Of a stretch of 64,000 nucleotides of DNA, positions 44,590-55,245 are shown in pieces. This stretch comes from Cycas panzhihuaensis. Taxonomy: Eukaryota > Cycadophyta. The stretch spans positions 86,621,741-86,685,740 of the forward strand of contig CM041465.1 in NCBI GenBank assembly GCA_023213395.1. The letters are read 5' to 3'. Position 1 is the stretch's first letter; each line of letters starts with the position of its first letter. The position numbers and the translations under genes were made by a program. The notes below the pieces were generated by a model. It had not been told where the DNA came from and searched no databases. It saw only the letters and a program-made list of their open reading frames with translations.

Positions 44590-46035
44590 TTATCTCCACT
44601 GGTTGATCGCATGCATTATTGCTAACATCTCCTTATCATAAATGGGCTTTAACTTTTCTCTATTATTTAATTTCCTGCTTTCGTATACTATCAGTCTTTT
44701 GTCTTGTAATAGGATGGCTCCTATGCCAAACCCTAAAGCATCGCATTCTAAGATGAATGGTTTTGAGAAGTCTGGGACTGTTAAAATTGAGGCTCTTACC
44801 ATTGCGCTTTTTAGTTCTTCAAAGGCCTTGTTGGTTGTTTCGTTCCATGTGAAAGCATCATTTTTTATTAGATACGTAAGTGGAGCTGCTATGTTAGCAT
44901 ATCCTCTTATGAATTTCCTGAGGTATCTGGCTACTCCTAAGAAGCTGCGAACTCCTGTGACATTCTTTGCTGCTGGCCATTCTATTATTGCTTGGACCTT
45001 CTTGGGGTCAACCTTGATTCCATTTGGAGTAATGATATGACCGAGGTATTCGAGTTCCTGTTGGCCAAAAGAGCATTTTTTCTTGTTTGCAAAGAATAAA
45101 ACTTTTGCTAAAATTTCTAGGACTAATCTCAGGTGTTCCAAATATTCTCTCCATGTTTTGCTGTAAATGAGGATATCATCGAAAAAGATTAATACGAATT
45201 TCCTCGAACATTCCTTGAATGTGGAATTCATAGTGGCCTGGAACATTGCTGGAGTGTTGGTTAGACCAAATGGCATCACTTTGAATTCGAACAGTCCCTC
45301 ATGAGTTCTAAATGTTGTCTTGTGGACATCCCCCTCTTTTACCCAAATTTGATGGTATCCCGATCGGAGGTCTATCTTGGAGAAGTATTTTGCTTTGTGT
45401 ATTTCGTCTAGTAGGTCATCGATCCTAGGGATAGGATATCTATTTTTTACAGTCAACTTGTTTAATCCCCTATAATCTATACACATCTTGATTGTGCCAT
45501 CTTTCTTAGGGCTAACAACCACTAGTTCATCTAGTTCAGCTTTGGCATGTTCATTGTTATCTTTTTGATCGGGGGCCATATCTTCTTCTGTTTGTTCATG
45601 TATCTCTAGTTCTTCATTATGCAGCATAAATACCTTCTTTCCTGGGTATTGCTGCTCTCCATTACATTTCCCTCCATATTTGAAACAAATACCTTTCTGT
45701 ATGTATTCTTGTCGTGTGGAGTTTTCCGTTGTATTCTTGATTGCAAGTGGAGCGTCTGATTTAACTCCTAACCTATGCCAGTTCGTGTTAGATGGTGGAG
45801 CAAAATCCGTTCTACACATGAAAGTAGGCATGGTTTCTTTAAGTTTAGCTTTAACACATCGAGCGTGGTTTATGATCTCTTCTAATACTCTGTGTTGCTG
45901 CGCTAATACCCAGAATCTGATGGGGGCCTTGAGCCCGCTTATATATGTCTCCTTTAGACATTCCTGAGGAATGTTTAATGTAACCATATATTGTAACATC
46001 TGAAATTGTTCTGTATATTCGTGAATTGATCCCAT
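44590..46035 (-). pseudogene. 481-codon Gag-RT-RNase H fusion of the chromovirus (protease deleted)
   Basis: Residues 1-150 are the C-terminal half of gag, with GAG helices (EYTEQFQMLQYMVTLNIPQE) and a spoiled zinc knuckle (CFKYGGKCNGEQQYP). At about residues 160-172 the sequence passes straight into RT (VVVSPKKDGTIKMCIDYRGL). The whole protease and the first part of RT are therefore missing, yet the frame is open. RT then runs normally, with the FFDD box at residues 284-287. RNase H starts near residue 415 with LECDALGFGIGAIL. It is the longest open frame of the window. An in-frame deletion is the simplest explanation; without protease the product could not be processed in cis. Confidence 0.9.
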
Positions 46036-46544
46036 CTGCTACAGTCTTGTCAACTGTGCAAAGTAATTCATAGACTAAGGGTCTTCATATTGGTTGATGA
46101 TGGCTATTCTAAAATTTCACCATTCCTCTTGCTGAGGTCCTTACATCTTTTTCCACCAATAATGCCAATTCAAGGCCCGTCCATAGAGATGTAAGGAGGC
46201 AATGGGCACCATATCTATGCTTGGTGTTTTGTTTACTACGAAATATATTTCCATTTGAGTAGCCATGCTCTTATATCTCATGTTTTTTCTGGATCAAATT
46301 TTTCTAATGTGATCTTTGGTCCTCCTTGATTCACATTTCTTCGCTGAAAAATAATTCCTTCCTTAAATCTACCTTCTGGATTCCCATGATCTGTCTCTTG
46401 ATCTGAATCCTGTTCTATTTTTGGCTGATCTATCTCTTGTTTGTCCAATCTTCTATTTAGGTTCCTTATTTGTTGTGAAAGTTCCTCCATAACTACTGTT
46501 AATGTTTCTACTGCTTGTTCTTCTAAATTGTGGGACCTCGGCAT
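46036..46544 (-). pseudogene. N-terminal gag of the chromovirus
   Basis: The start is at 46544 (MPRSHNLEEQAVETLTVVME), a helical acidic N-terminus open to 46278. Gag core blocks (SIDMVPIASLHLYGRALNWH, AIINQYEDP) follow in another frame to 46040 with several stops. It continues into the 481-codon frame. Confidence 0.8.
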
Positions 46545-46669
46545 TTTGTTTTGTGGGTTGATTTTTCTGGATCTTAATTCTGTCTTGGTCCTTTCTGAAT
46601 TGCTATAGGGTGGGAGGGTGGGTCAAAATTTTCCTTCCCCTCATGAAAAACTCCTCACTTCGGAACGAA

Positions 46670-46681
46670 GCTCTGATACCA
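46670..46681 (-). other. Primer-binding site of the chromovirus (initiator Met tRNA)
   Basis: Minus-strand TGGTATCAGAGC, all 12 bases, lies beside the 5' LTR. It is complementary to the 3' end of initiator methionine tRNA. Confidence 0.9.
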
Positions 46682-46682
46682 C

Positions 46683-47302
46683 TTGTAGTGAGTCCTTTAC
46701 CCAATTGGATAGAAAATAGAGCAGAGTAGGGGGAATTCATAGAAATAGAACAATAATAGAGAAAAAGACCACAAATAGTAAAACCAAATAGAATGAATTC
46801 ACAGATGGCAAACACCTTTTGATCCAAAATTATATCTCTAATTATAAATTAAATATAAAAATATGATACCAAAGTGTATAAAATATAAGTAGAGTTCCAA
46901 CAAAGTACCTGTATTACTTGCAACAATCACCAAACCCTTCGAGGTGGGGATCCTCCCATAAATTGCAGCCCTAAGGCCGAAAATCCACACTTGCCTTAAG
47001 GCCGAAAATGAGGAGGAAAAGCTTCACCACTAGATAATTTTGAATGATCTCAAAGTCCCTATATATAAGCGCATAAACTGGGACAAAATGAAGTCAGCCA
47101 AAGGAGGGAGGAGTGTGCCCAACATAAACATGAGAAGTTGGCCACAACTCCTCTAAAAACTGGTAAGTTATCTTTGAATGGCCATAACTTTTGATAGGGA
47201 TGTCAAAATTGACTTTCGTCTGAACTGTTGGAATCGTAGTTCAGAGGCCTTTCATTTGAATGCTCATATACTATATCTTTGACCATATTTTAGATTACTA
47301 TA
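46683..47302 (-). repeat. 5' LTR of the chromovirus
   Basis: It aligns with 42371-42986. The outer end reads TATA at 47299-47302, where the other LTR has TACA, so the terminal CA has become TA. Confidence 0.85.
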
Positions 47303-47307
47303 GCAGT

Positions 47308-47909
47308 CCTTGCTGTGCTGGTTCTAGGCCTCCACGGTCTCCTCTTTGGGCCCTCTTTAAGCCCCTAACATTGTCTAGTATCCATTCAAACTGTTGGCAA
47401 GGCTGGTGGGGTGATTCGTTGCCCATAGTGACTCCGTTACTTAGGCATCTCTTCCACGTCCTACAACATTCATTCCCGCGTTTGTTTGTTGTTCATAGGC
47501 TGTCACATAACCACCATACTTTTACATTTTGAGGTTGCGTAGAGGTCCACTTGTGGGGGGTTTTGCCATCCTGAGGCTAGCCTTCCTTTCTTGTTTGGTA
47601 TACATTGTTTTCCTAAAGTAGAGCGGAGTTGATTTGAGAAGTAGTTTCACTAACTTAAGATACAAAATTTTAGTGTTTATTTTCTATCATTGCATATATA
47701 GTATCTTGCATCTTGGAAGGGAAAACCCTTTGTGATTGCAGGTTTGCGATAATGTTTGTGAAAGGAAAGAACACACTAATCTAGTTAAGTCATCGCCCTT
47801 CTTTCCTCTTCCATTTTTCCACTTTCTTGTATGGTTTTTGGCTCTCTTTGATTTCCTGCTTTATTTTGTCCTTTACATAGAGAAGGTAAGGAAGCCCCCA
47901 CTTCACTTT
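47308..47909 (+). repeat. 5' LTR of Tat copy E, segment 2
   Basis: LTR sequence between the chromovirus and the copia insertion. It resembles LTR sequence of copy B around 11990-12110 (GGGGGGCTAGCCATTTCGAGG region). No gene is seen. Confidence 0.65.
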
Positions 47910-47914
47910 CGCTC
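47910..47914. repeat. Target-site duplication, left, of the copia element (CGCTC)
   Basis: Identical to CGCTC at 55678-55682 on the other side of the element. Confidence 0.9.
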
Positions 47915-48328
47915 TGATAGAATAAACATATGTACACAGTCATTACATCATAGGAACAGAAGAGAAACTCAAGAACGAGACAATGCATATGTACATAGGG
48001 TTGACAGGTGGAAAACCCCTTCTGGGGAAGAAAAACCACCTCCTAATCTAAGTTTTTATTAATAAATAAATGAAACTAATATACAAAACCACAAACCCCC
48101 TAAAACAGCCTTTGGACAGGCATATGAACAGACCTCCTAGATTCCTGGAACCAATTCCATGAATCTAGGAGATTAATAAATAGGACGGAGGTTCGTTGGA
48201 ATGAGGTTCCATAAATAAATTAATATTTAACATAAGTTTACAACTTTACAATCACTTAAATTATTTTTAAGACATGCGACTTAAATAATAACATTAAGAA
48301 ACATAAGTTTACATTATATAATCTAACA
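47915..48328 (-). repeat. 3' LTR of the copia element
   Basis: Ends are TGATAGAATAAAC and ATCTAACA. The LTR lacks an 18-bp stretch found near the middle of the other LTR around 55540. Confidence 0.95.
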
Positions 48329-48337
48329 TCCCCCTTT
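48329..48337 (-). other. Polypurine tract of the copia element
   Basis: Minus-strand AAAGGGGGA abuts the 3' LTR. Confidence 0.85.
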
Positions 48338-48412
48338 AATGTAAACTTTAATACTGGAGAGAAAAGAAGAGCTTCATCACAGTGATCCCCCTTTGATGGA
48401 GACTTCTTTTAT

Positions 48413-48976
48413 CTACAATAAATCTCTGAGATGTAAAAACTTTGGTTCAGTTAATGACTTCGTAAGAATGTCAGCAATTTGTAAATCTGTTGGACAATAA
48501 GACAAACAAACAAGATTATCAATAACTAAATTACGAATAAAATGTTGATGTAATTTAATATGTTTAGTTCTAGAATGAGAAATAGGATTAGTAGCTATAT
48601 CAATTGCACCTTGATTATCAACTTTAAGTTCAATTGAAGAGTTTAGAGTCAGACCAATTTCATTGAGTAGTGATTTTAGCCAAAACGCTTCTTTACCAGC
48701 TTCAACTAATACTCGATATTCAGCTTCAATTGTTGATAACGCTAGTGCCTGCATTTTTTTGCTAGACCAAGTAATAGGTGAGGAATCAATAAAAAATACA
48801 TAACCTGAAGTAGATTTACGATTATTTGAATCACCTGCCCAATCAGAATCAATATATCCAGTTAATGTTAGTGGTTTATTACAAAAGTTAAAGTTAAACC
48901 ATAAAATACAGTATTCTTTAGATAGCGTAAGGATATGTTTAGCTACTTTCCAGTAAGATTTATATGGTTGTTGCAT
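48413..48976 (-). pseudogene. Copia RNase H and C-terminus
   Basis: A 187-codon open stretch reads YWKVAKHILTLSK, LTGYIDSDWAGDSNNRKSTS (first catalytic Asp), WSSKKMQALALSTIEAEYRV (Glu), LKVDNQGAIDIATNPISHSR (Asp) and HIKLHQHFIRNLV, then a short end at 48413. The domain looks intact apart from its missing link to RT. Confidence 0.9.
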
Positions 48977-49159
48977 ATATCAGGAGCATAAAGCAACAGC
49001 ATAAGAAATATCAGGGCGGGTGTGAGTAAGATAAATTAGACTACCAATGAGTTGTCTATATAGCGTTGGATCACATAACGGAGTTGGACAATCAATAGAC
49101 AGTTTAACTCCTTATTGTAAAGGATTGGATACAGGTTTAGCATTTTCCATGTTAAACCA

Positions 49160-50031
49160 CTAAATTAAATCGAGAATATACTTAGGTTGAGATAGTATTA
49201 TATTTGATTGATTTTGATAAACTTGTAAACCTAGAAAGTAATGTAATAGACCTAAATCGGTCATTTCAAATTTGTTCATTAAAGTTGATTTAAGATGATG
49301 AATATTATGAGTTGATGATCCAGTGATAACAATGTCATTAACATAAAGAATTAGAATTGTAAGATTTTCATTTTCACGTTTAAAATAAAGATTTGGATCA
49401 CTAATACATCTAGTGTATCTAATGTGGATTAAGTAATCATCGACTTTGGTATACCAAGCTCGATGAGCTTGTTTTAAACTATAAATAGATTGTTTAAGTT
49501 TACAGACTAAATTAGGATTTTCAATGAATCTAGGTGGCTGTGACATGTAGATCTCTTCTTTGAGATCACCATTCAAGAAAGCACTCTTAACATCCATTTG
49601 GTGGATTTCCCAACCAAACTTACGCAAAGAGCAATAATTGTCTTAATTGTATTCATCTTTGCAACAGGGGCAAAGGTTTCATTATAGTCAATGCCATCTA
49701 TTTAAGAAAATCATTTGGCAATAAGGTGAGCTTTATATTTTTCCACTACGCTTGTTGAATTATATTTAGTCCTATAAACCCATTTACAGACGACTACATT
49801 TTTTCCAGGTGGGAGAGGAACAAGATCCTAGGTGGAATTTTTAATTAAGGCAGCAAATTTAGTTTGCATAGCATCTTGCCATACATGATTGTTGCTGACT
49901 TGTTTAAAAGTTTTGGGATCATTGTTTTCCATTATTTTTGCCATTAAGGCAAAATTTGCATGAAATTTTTGCACACGTGTGTGCCTAGTATCAGTAGGAT
50001 TGCTTATATCAGATCCAGCATCAGCAAGCAC
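49160..50031 (-). pseudogene. Copia reverse transcriptase
   Basis: The 155-codon stretch at 49627-49160 has WEIHQMDVKSAFLNGDLKEE, YSLKQAHRAWYTKVDDYL and LYVNDIVITGSS, in which the YVDD box has become YVND, a loss of one catalytic Asp. Then comes LGLLHYFLGLQVYQNQSNI. The N-terminal part at 50031-49828 (PKTFKQVSNNHVWQDAMQT) is separated by stops. Confidence 0.9.
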
Positions 50032-50334
50032 TTTAGTTGCCCAAACAGGTTGCTTGTGAGTAACTGTATCTGAGGTTGTAGGTTAATTTGATGTACTAGC
50101 TTGAAGAGAAGGATCTGTTTTAGTGGGTTCTGATAGAGTCCAATTTTAGACTTGAGGTGATAAAGAATCTATAATTTCTGAATCAACTTATTTATCAGAA
50201 TCGTCAACCAAACGAGTGTTGGTTAATAAATCTTCAACAGGAAGTTTTACATAAGTAGATGTTGAAGTAGATCCTTCTTCATCAAATATTACATCACGCA
50301 AAATAGAAATATTATGTGTGACTAGATCTAAAAG

Positions 50335-51350
50335 TCAATAAGCTTTACTTTCTTCGCTGTAGCCAACGAAGATGTATTTTTGACTTTTTTTATCTAACTT
50401 TTTACGTTTTTCGTGAGGGATATGTTCCCACGCGATACTGCCAAAGATTCGTAAATATTGGACAGATAGTTTTCTTCCAGACCATTTTTGTTCTAGAGTG
50501 ATATTTTGTAGACATTTACTAGGTAAACGATTTAATAAATAATTAGAGCAGTTAATTACTTCTGCCCATAATTTTAAATCGAGATTCTTTGCATGTAACA
50601 AGTCATTTCAACAAAAGTACGGTTTTTGCATTCAGCAACACCGTTTTGTTAAGGCGTGTATGCAACTGAATGCTGGAATTTAATTCCATGTGATTTACAA
50701 AAATAGGTAAATTTTCTACTTAAATATTCCTTAGCATTATCAAATCAGAATATTTTGATTCTTGAATTAGATTGATTTTCCACTAACGTTTTATATTCAA
50801 CGAAAATGTCAAACACTTGACTGCATGTTCTGAGCATATAAACCCAACATTTTCTTGAATAATCATCAATGAATGTAATGAAATAACGAGATCCTAAGTA
50901 TGATGGTACATGAAAAGGTCCATATATATTAGAGTGGACAAGTTCGAGTGGAGTTGTTGCTCAGTATTGAGTTTTGTGTGGAAATGGATCCATGTGTTAT
51001 TTGCCTGTCACATAGGCTTCACAAACACCATAAATAGTGTTTAAGGGTGGTAAACCATGGACCATTTCATGCTTAATTAAATATTACAATTTGCCATAAC
51101 TAGTATAGCCAAATCTTGCATGCCAAAGCTTGTTGACTGAGTCAGATTTGGCAACGAAGGCACTAAAAGATTTTGATTTATTATTTTGAAAACCGGTCAG
51201 ATTATAGAGACCTATGTTATAATCAATAGGTCCTGAAGCAATACGTTTGAATTTATGTAATGGATCCTTAACGACAAATTTATTTTTCCAGAATTTGACG
51301 ACAATGTCTTTTTGGCAAATTTGATAAACTGAGAGAAGGTTTGGTAACAA
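50335..51350 (-). pseudogene. Copia integrase with GAG-pre-integrase domain
   Basis: The GAG-pre-integrase part is 51350-51084, ending KLWHARFGYTSYGKL, where the His belongs to the zinc-binding site. The catalytic core (51080-50600) is scattered over frames. The C-terminal part 50601-50335 reads MLHAKNLDLKLWAEVINCSN, LPSKCLQNITLEQKWSGRKL and KYIFVGYSEESKAY, standard for copia. Confidence 0.85.
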
Positions 51351-51470
51351 ACTAGGTACATAAAAAACGTCCTTGATTGAACCATCATTTAGAGTAATAT
51401 CATTAGATCCTTCGACTTTGAGTTGATTACCACTACCGAAAGAAATCTCTTCTTCAGAGTTTATTTTAGA

Positions 51471-51790
51471 TTAATAAGTGGTTAAGTTTTTCTGGTGTTC
51501 AGTCATATGATGGGACGCACCAGAGTCAAGGATCCATTGTGGTGGTTGGTTTGAAGGAGCAACAAATGCAGAAGTTGTTGCTGCTAAAGAACAATTATGA
51601 AATTGATGGTTTTGCGGTCGTGATTGTGAATGTGATTGAAAATGGAATTGAGAATGGGATTGCGATTTATTTTGCAATCCCTTTGAAGCTTTCCATGCTT
51701 CCGAAGCTATTCTACTTCTACAGACATCAATAGTATGGCCTCTTTTATGACAGTAGGCACAACTAGTGTTCTGAGAAGAAGATGCATTGT
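51471..51790 (-). pseudogene. Copia zinc knuckle and protease
   Basis: The zinc knuckle is CAYCHKRGHTIDVC at about 51765-51724. A Gln/Ser/His-rich linker follows, then the protease site WILDSGASHHMTE at about 51540-51500 with an intact DSG. The stop lies shortly after. Confidence 0.85.
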
Positions 51791-52625
51791 TTCTATTAGA
51801 AATAAATTGATTAGAAGTATTCTGGTTTTTAGTTGGACCAGAATATTTAACATTATTTTGAGAATTGGATGGTGAACCTCGATGAGGTTTCTGGAATTTT
51901 TTATTATTATGAAAATTGTTATTCTGTTATTTGTTTTTAAATTGTGGCTTAGTTTTAGAAAACAAAGCTTGTGAATGATCTTTTATTGCACCTGTTCTAA
52001 TTAACATTGTCTGATGTTCAATCAGTTGGTTTGTCAACTGATTGAATATGATAGGTGGATTGTCAGCTTGTTGTCTGGCAACTTGGTAAAGATTAAAGTG
52101 TTTTGGTAATTTGTTAACTGTAAGACGTATAAGCGTGTCGTCATCTTTAACATGCATAGTTATTTTTTCTATATCACTTTCTTTGGTTTTTGATTTAATG
52201 CAGTTATTTAGATCTTTATTAATTGATTAGATTTTAGTTAAAAAATCCTCAACATTTGTAAAGTCATCAAAAGTCAAATTATACAATTGTTCTTCTATGA
52301 TAGCTACTTGATGTGTATCAACCTTGTCATATTTTTCTTCCAAGGTTTTCCAGACAGTGACTAAGTCATCTTTTTCAGAAAACTGCCGACTGATTTCTGG
52401 TGAGAGTAAATTTAATATGGTGCCTAATGCGGCATCTGAGTTCATCAGATATACCATAAGACTCTCAGTAGCATCTGCTTTTAGTTTTTGGAATTTACCT
52501 GTCACATATCGCCATACTTTTTGCTGTTTGAGCTGATGGGATATGTGATTCCTCCAGTGACATAGTTTGAGCCGGTTAATACTAGAATTAGAATGCAGGT
52601 GACTGTCCCTGGCATTAATGCCATA
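51790..52625 (-). pseudogene. Copia gag
   Basis: The N-terminal blocks are HISHQLKQQKVWRYVTGKFQ near 52560-52500, ESLMVYLMNSDAALGTILNL and VWKTLEEKYDKVDTHQVAI (52505-52227). The middle lies at 52157-51927 (LTVNKLPKHFNLYQVARQQA). One stop near 52226 splits the two open parts. Confidence 0.85.
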
Positions 52626-54060
52626 TTGGGAGTGTTGAGGTTTATTTGTACATTGAAAAAATATGAAGGTGACTGAAAAAATAATTACCTAGTAAAAGTA
52701 TTAATCTTGTTAACAGATCTAATTCACAAAGACATTTTAGTCTGCATTGATTGATTTTAAGAGAAAAAGAATTATGTGTTTTTAAACAAAAATAAACAAA
52801 CAACTTCTTAAAAAATAATTCCTTAAGCATTTATTTTTGAAAAACAGTTCTCTTTAGAAAAATAGTCCCCTTTAGAGAAATAGTCCCCCTTAGAAAAAAT
52901 AATCCCCCTTTACTTTGAATAAAAAAATCCTTATTTAATAAACAATCCCTTTTTTGAAAATAGAGTGTCCCCTTTCAAAATAAAAAAAAATCCTCCTTAA
53001 AAAATAAACAATTCCCCTTAACAAAGTAAGACAACTTTGTAACTAAGGTATTTAGTTTCCCTTTACAGAAAAACTTTATGATTAAGTATTTTGTTTATCT
53101 TTTTATTTTAAGAAATAGATGTGTAATTTTAAGGCTTAAATGGCATACTTCAACTCTATAGATTAAGTGTAAAAGGAAAGAAAAAGTTAATTCAGAAATT
53201 AATAATAAAGTGTTGGAGAGAAATAATAATGAATGTAAAAAGAGTATAATAAAAGGAATGGATTTGATTAAATATAAGTAAAAGGTTAATTTTAATTTTC
53301 TTAAAATTAACTATGTTAATTTGAAATAATTTTTAACATTAAAATGTAGTGATAAAAGGGTTAATTTAATCATTAAAGAGTAATAGAAGGGTATAGATTT
53401 ACTTTAGAATCAAGGCATACTAGAAAAAGAGGGATTGTATTTTATTTAAATTAAGTATAGAATACAAAATTTAATCAAAAAAGAAACATAATAAGGAAAA
53501 AGAGAGGGGGGTTGAGCTTATGTTTCATCAAAGAAAAAAAAGGGAGGGGGCTAATGTTTTATCATTAAAGTATTGTAGAGGAGAAGGGTTAATTTTAACA
53601 TTAAAAAAATGTTAAGAGTAAAATGTAAGGGAGGTTATTTGATTTGATTAAATAGTCAAAATGATAAAAGAGGGGGTGTTATTGAGGGGGGGTATATAAA
53701 TTTGTTTTAATAAAGGTATTATAAAAAGGGGGGAGGTGTTTGTTTTAATTTTTAAAAAAAGTGTTTAAGGGGGGGAACTTTGATTTAAATCAAAGTATAA
53801 AGGATAATGGGGGGGGGGGGGCTTTGATTTAAATCAAAGTATAAAGTATAATAGAAGGGGCTTTGATTTAAATCAAAATATAAAATATAATAGGGGGGCT
53901 TTGATTTAAATCAAAGTATTAAATATAATAGGGGGGGCTTTGATTCATTTGAATCAGGATTAAAAACTTTATAAAGCTTAAGGGGGGGGTTGATTTAAAT
54001 CAAAAATTAAAAAATAAATAAAACAAAATAAATAATTGACGAGCGCAGACCCGACGGATT
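52626..54060 (-). other. A/T-rich and poly-C leader of the copia element
   Basis: No gene is seen. On the minus strand this is full of short CCCC(T)n and AAAT stretches, as if grown by slippage: repeated TCCCCCTTTAGA-like units at 52850-53000 and C-runs of up to 13 at 53809-53821. A palindrome array lies at 53776-54005. Confidence 0.7.
53776..54005. repeat. Six units of an 18-bp palindrome separated by G-runs
   Basis: CTTTGATTTAAATCAAAG or close variants occur near 53780, 53821, 53860, 53899, 53938 and 53988. Most are followed by a TATAAAnTATAAT-like stretch and then 4-12 G. The period is about 39-50 bp. The core is self-complementary, so each unit can form a cruciform or RNA hairpin. Confidence 0.85.
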
Positions 54061-54204
54061 TGTGATAATTGAAACACAAAAATAAAATTTAATTTAGATT
54101 GGGGTCCAGGGAGTAAATACGAGGAAACCCTACCTCATTTTCCCCATGGTGGCGAGGGTTTCTACAGGTCGACGGCGATTGCAGGTTTTGAACTGGAGCT
54201 GCAT

Positions 54205-54285
54205 CAATGGCGTGGAGCGACTACGGGTCTTCAATGGCGTGGAGCGACTGCGGGTCTTTAATGGTGTGAAGCGACTACGTCTGCG
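54205..54285. repeat. 27-bp tandem repeat, three copies
   Basis: Units starting CAATGGCGTGGAGCGACTAC lie at 54205 and 54232, with a diverged third at 54259. A further run of three CCTTCTTCATTTTCCGTTCGG-like units follows at about 54319-54400. The origin is unknown; both lie inside the probable captured segment. Confidence 0.75.
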
Positions 54286-54569
54286 AGTTAGACTAGAGCA
54301 GTAACTCCTCTCAACGTTTCCTTCTTCATTTTCCGTTCGGCTTTCACAGGCTCTGCCTTCTTCATTTGTCGTTCGGCTTTCATGGTTCCTTCTTCATTTG
54401 CCTCTGGTTTGTTGAATCAGGTTTGAAGCAACAACCAAGGAGAGTTTACGTCCAGTTTGCTCCTTCTCTGCTTGTTCTTGTTCACGTTGGAGTAGATTGT
54501 GGTTACCTGCTTAAGCTTCTCACTGAGGAATTTTTTCAGTTTTCTCTTCATTTATCATTGCATAACGTT

Positions 54570-54861
54570 AAGATGTCCGAGAAAGGGAGACAAGGGTCCT
54601 GGGTAACCAGCCTAAAGGGGCATGTTTGTGTTGGATCGAGGCTTCCACGGAGGACACTATTCTTATGGGACGCTATGATTGGAGGCTATGCAAGGCAGGG
54701 GCACTGCGAGGAGGCCCTTTCCTCTGTATTACCGTATGCAAATAGCAGGCATTCAGTCAGACAATATCACTTTTCCCTATGTTCTCAAGGCATGCGCGGG
54801 CCTGTGGTCTCTGGAACAGGGTAAGGAAGTGCGCTTCTTAATCAGCAAGGTGGATTGTTGA
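54570..54861 (+). pseudogene. PPR gene fragment captured in the copia leader
   Basis: Plant PPR proteins bind organellar RNA. The plus strand reads TLFLWDAMIGGYARQGHCEE, then, after a frameshift near 54715, LYYRMQIAGIQSDNITFPY and VLKACAGLWSLEQGKEV. These are two consecutive PPR motifs of the PLS type. The fragment is about 290 bp, has no start or end of its own and lies antisense to the copia genes, inside the element's target duplications. Confidence 0.85.
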
Positions 54862-55051
54862 AGCAGAAATAGAGAGACATTATAAAGGATATTTTCTTGG
54901 TAAGGGAAGGAGTTGGGGTTTTGGACCTCTGGATTTACTGATTAAGAATGCTAGTGGTATTCATCCCTTTGCGTCTAAGATGCTGGAGCCTAGTTTTGGT
55001 GAGCCTCGTCAATGTTTGCCTTTGCTTACAATAGGTCTCAACTTATCATGA
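54842..55051 (+). CDS. Unidentified 69-codon open frame next to the PPR fragment
   Basis: It has no ATG at its start; the frame opens after a stop at 54839-54841 and ends with TGA at 55049-55051. It reads RWIVEAEIERHYKGYFLGKG then SWGFGPLDLLIKNASGIHPF. Balanced composition and the absence of repeats suggest a former exon of a host gene. I do not recognise it. It might be the other end of the captured transcript or chance. Confidence 0.3.
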   Translation, partial: SARWIVEAEIERHYKGYFLGKGRSWGFGPLDLLIKNASGIHPFASKMLEPSFGEPRQCLPLLTIGLNLS

Positions 55052-55233
55052 AGATCAGTGTGAAGATAAAGCTTAGGCTTTGACATTGTTATTATAACTA
55101 ACTACTGTAAACAGATGGTTTAACTTGGCTGTAACTTAATCTTGACTGGTAATAGAAATTTTGCTCTGTCTTAATGGCAGTTTTTGCTGTTGTCAAGAGG
55201 TAAATGGTGTGCTAAAAAAAAATAATGGCAAAT
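55052..55233. other. Copia leader remainder between captured DNA and PBS
   Basis: No gene is seen. It includes a run of nine A at 55214-55222, 12 bp from the primer-binding site, which could be the remnant of a poly(A) tail of the captured transcript. Confidence 0.4.
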
Positions 55234-55245
55234 GCTCTGATACCA
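55234..55245 (-). other. Primer-binding site of the copia element (initiator Met tRNA)
   Basis: Minus-strand TGGTATCAGAGC, a full 12-base match to the initiator-Met primer site, directly beside the 5' LTR without a spacer. Confidence 0.95.

Larger units (their letters stand above)
42371..47302 (-). mobile_element. Chromodomain Ty3/gypsy element (chromovirus) in the LTR of copy E
   Basis: Two LTRs of about 0.6 kb flank gag, RT, RNase H, integrase and a chromodomain in minus-strand order. The flanks are ACAGT (42366-42370) and GCAGT (47303-47307), a target duplication with one mismatch. The initiator-Met primer-binding site sits beside the right LTR. LTRs are about 92 percent alike over the part I compared, with mostly C-to-T type differences. 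The protease and part of the integrase are deleted. Confidence 0.9.

Noticed and set aside
44642-45040. 132-codon plus-strand frame
   Set aside because: It is the exact shadow of the chromovirus RT/RNase H frame on the other strand.
53800-53960. G-quadruplex cluster
   Set aside because: The G-runs are separated by about 30-40 bases of A/T-rich palindrome, too far apart for a standard four-run structure. Only single long runs could pair among themselves.
54366-54824. 152-codon plus-strand frame as a complete gene
   Set aside because: Only the second half has PPR similarity, a frameshift splits the motifs, and it lies within a copia leader. It is a fragment.
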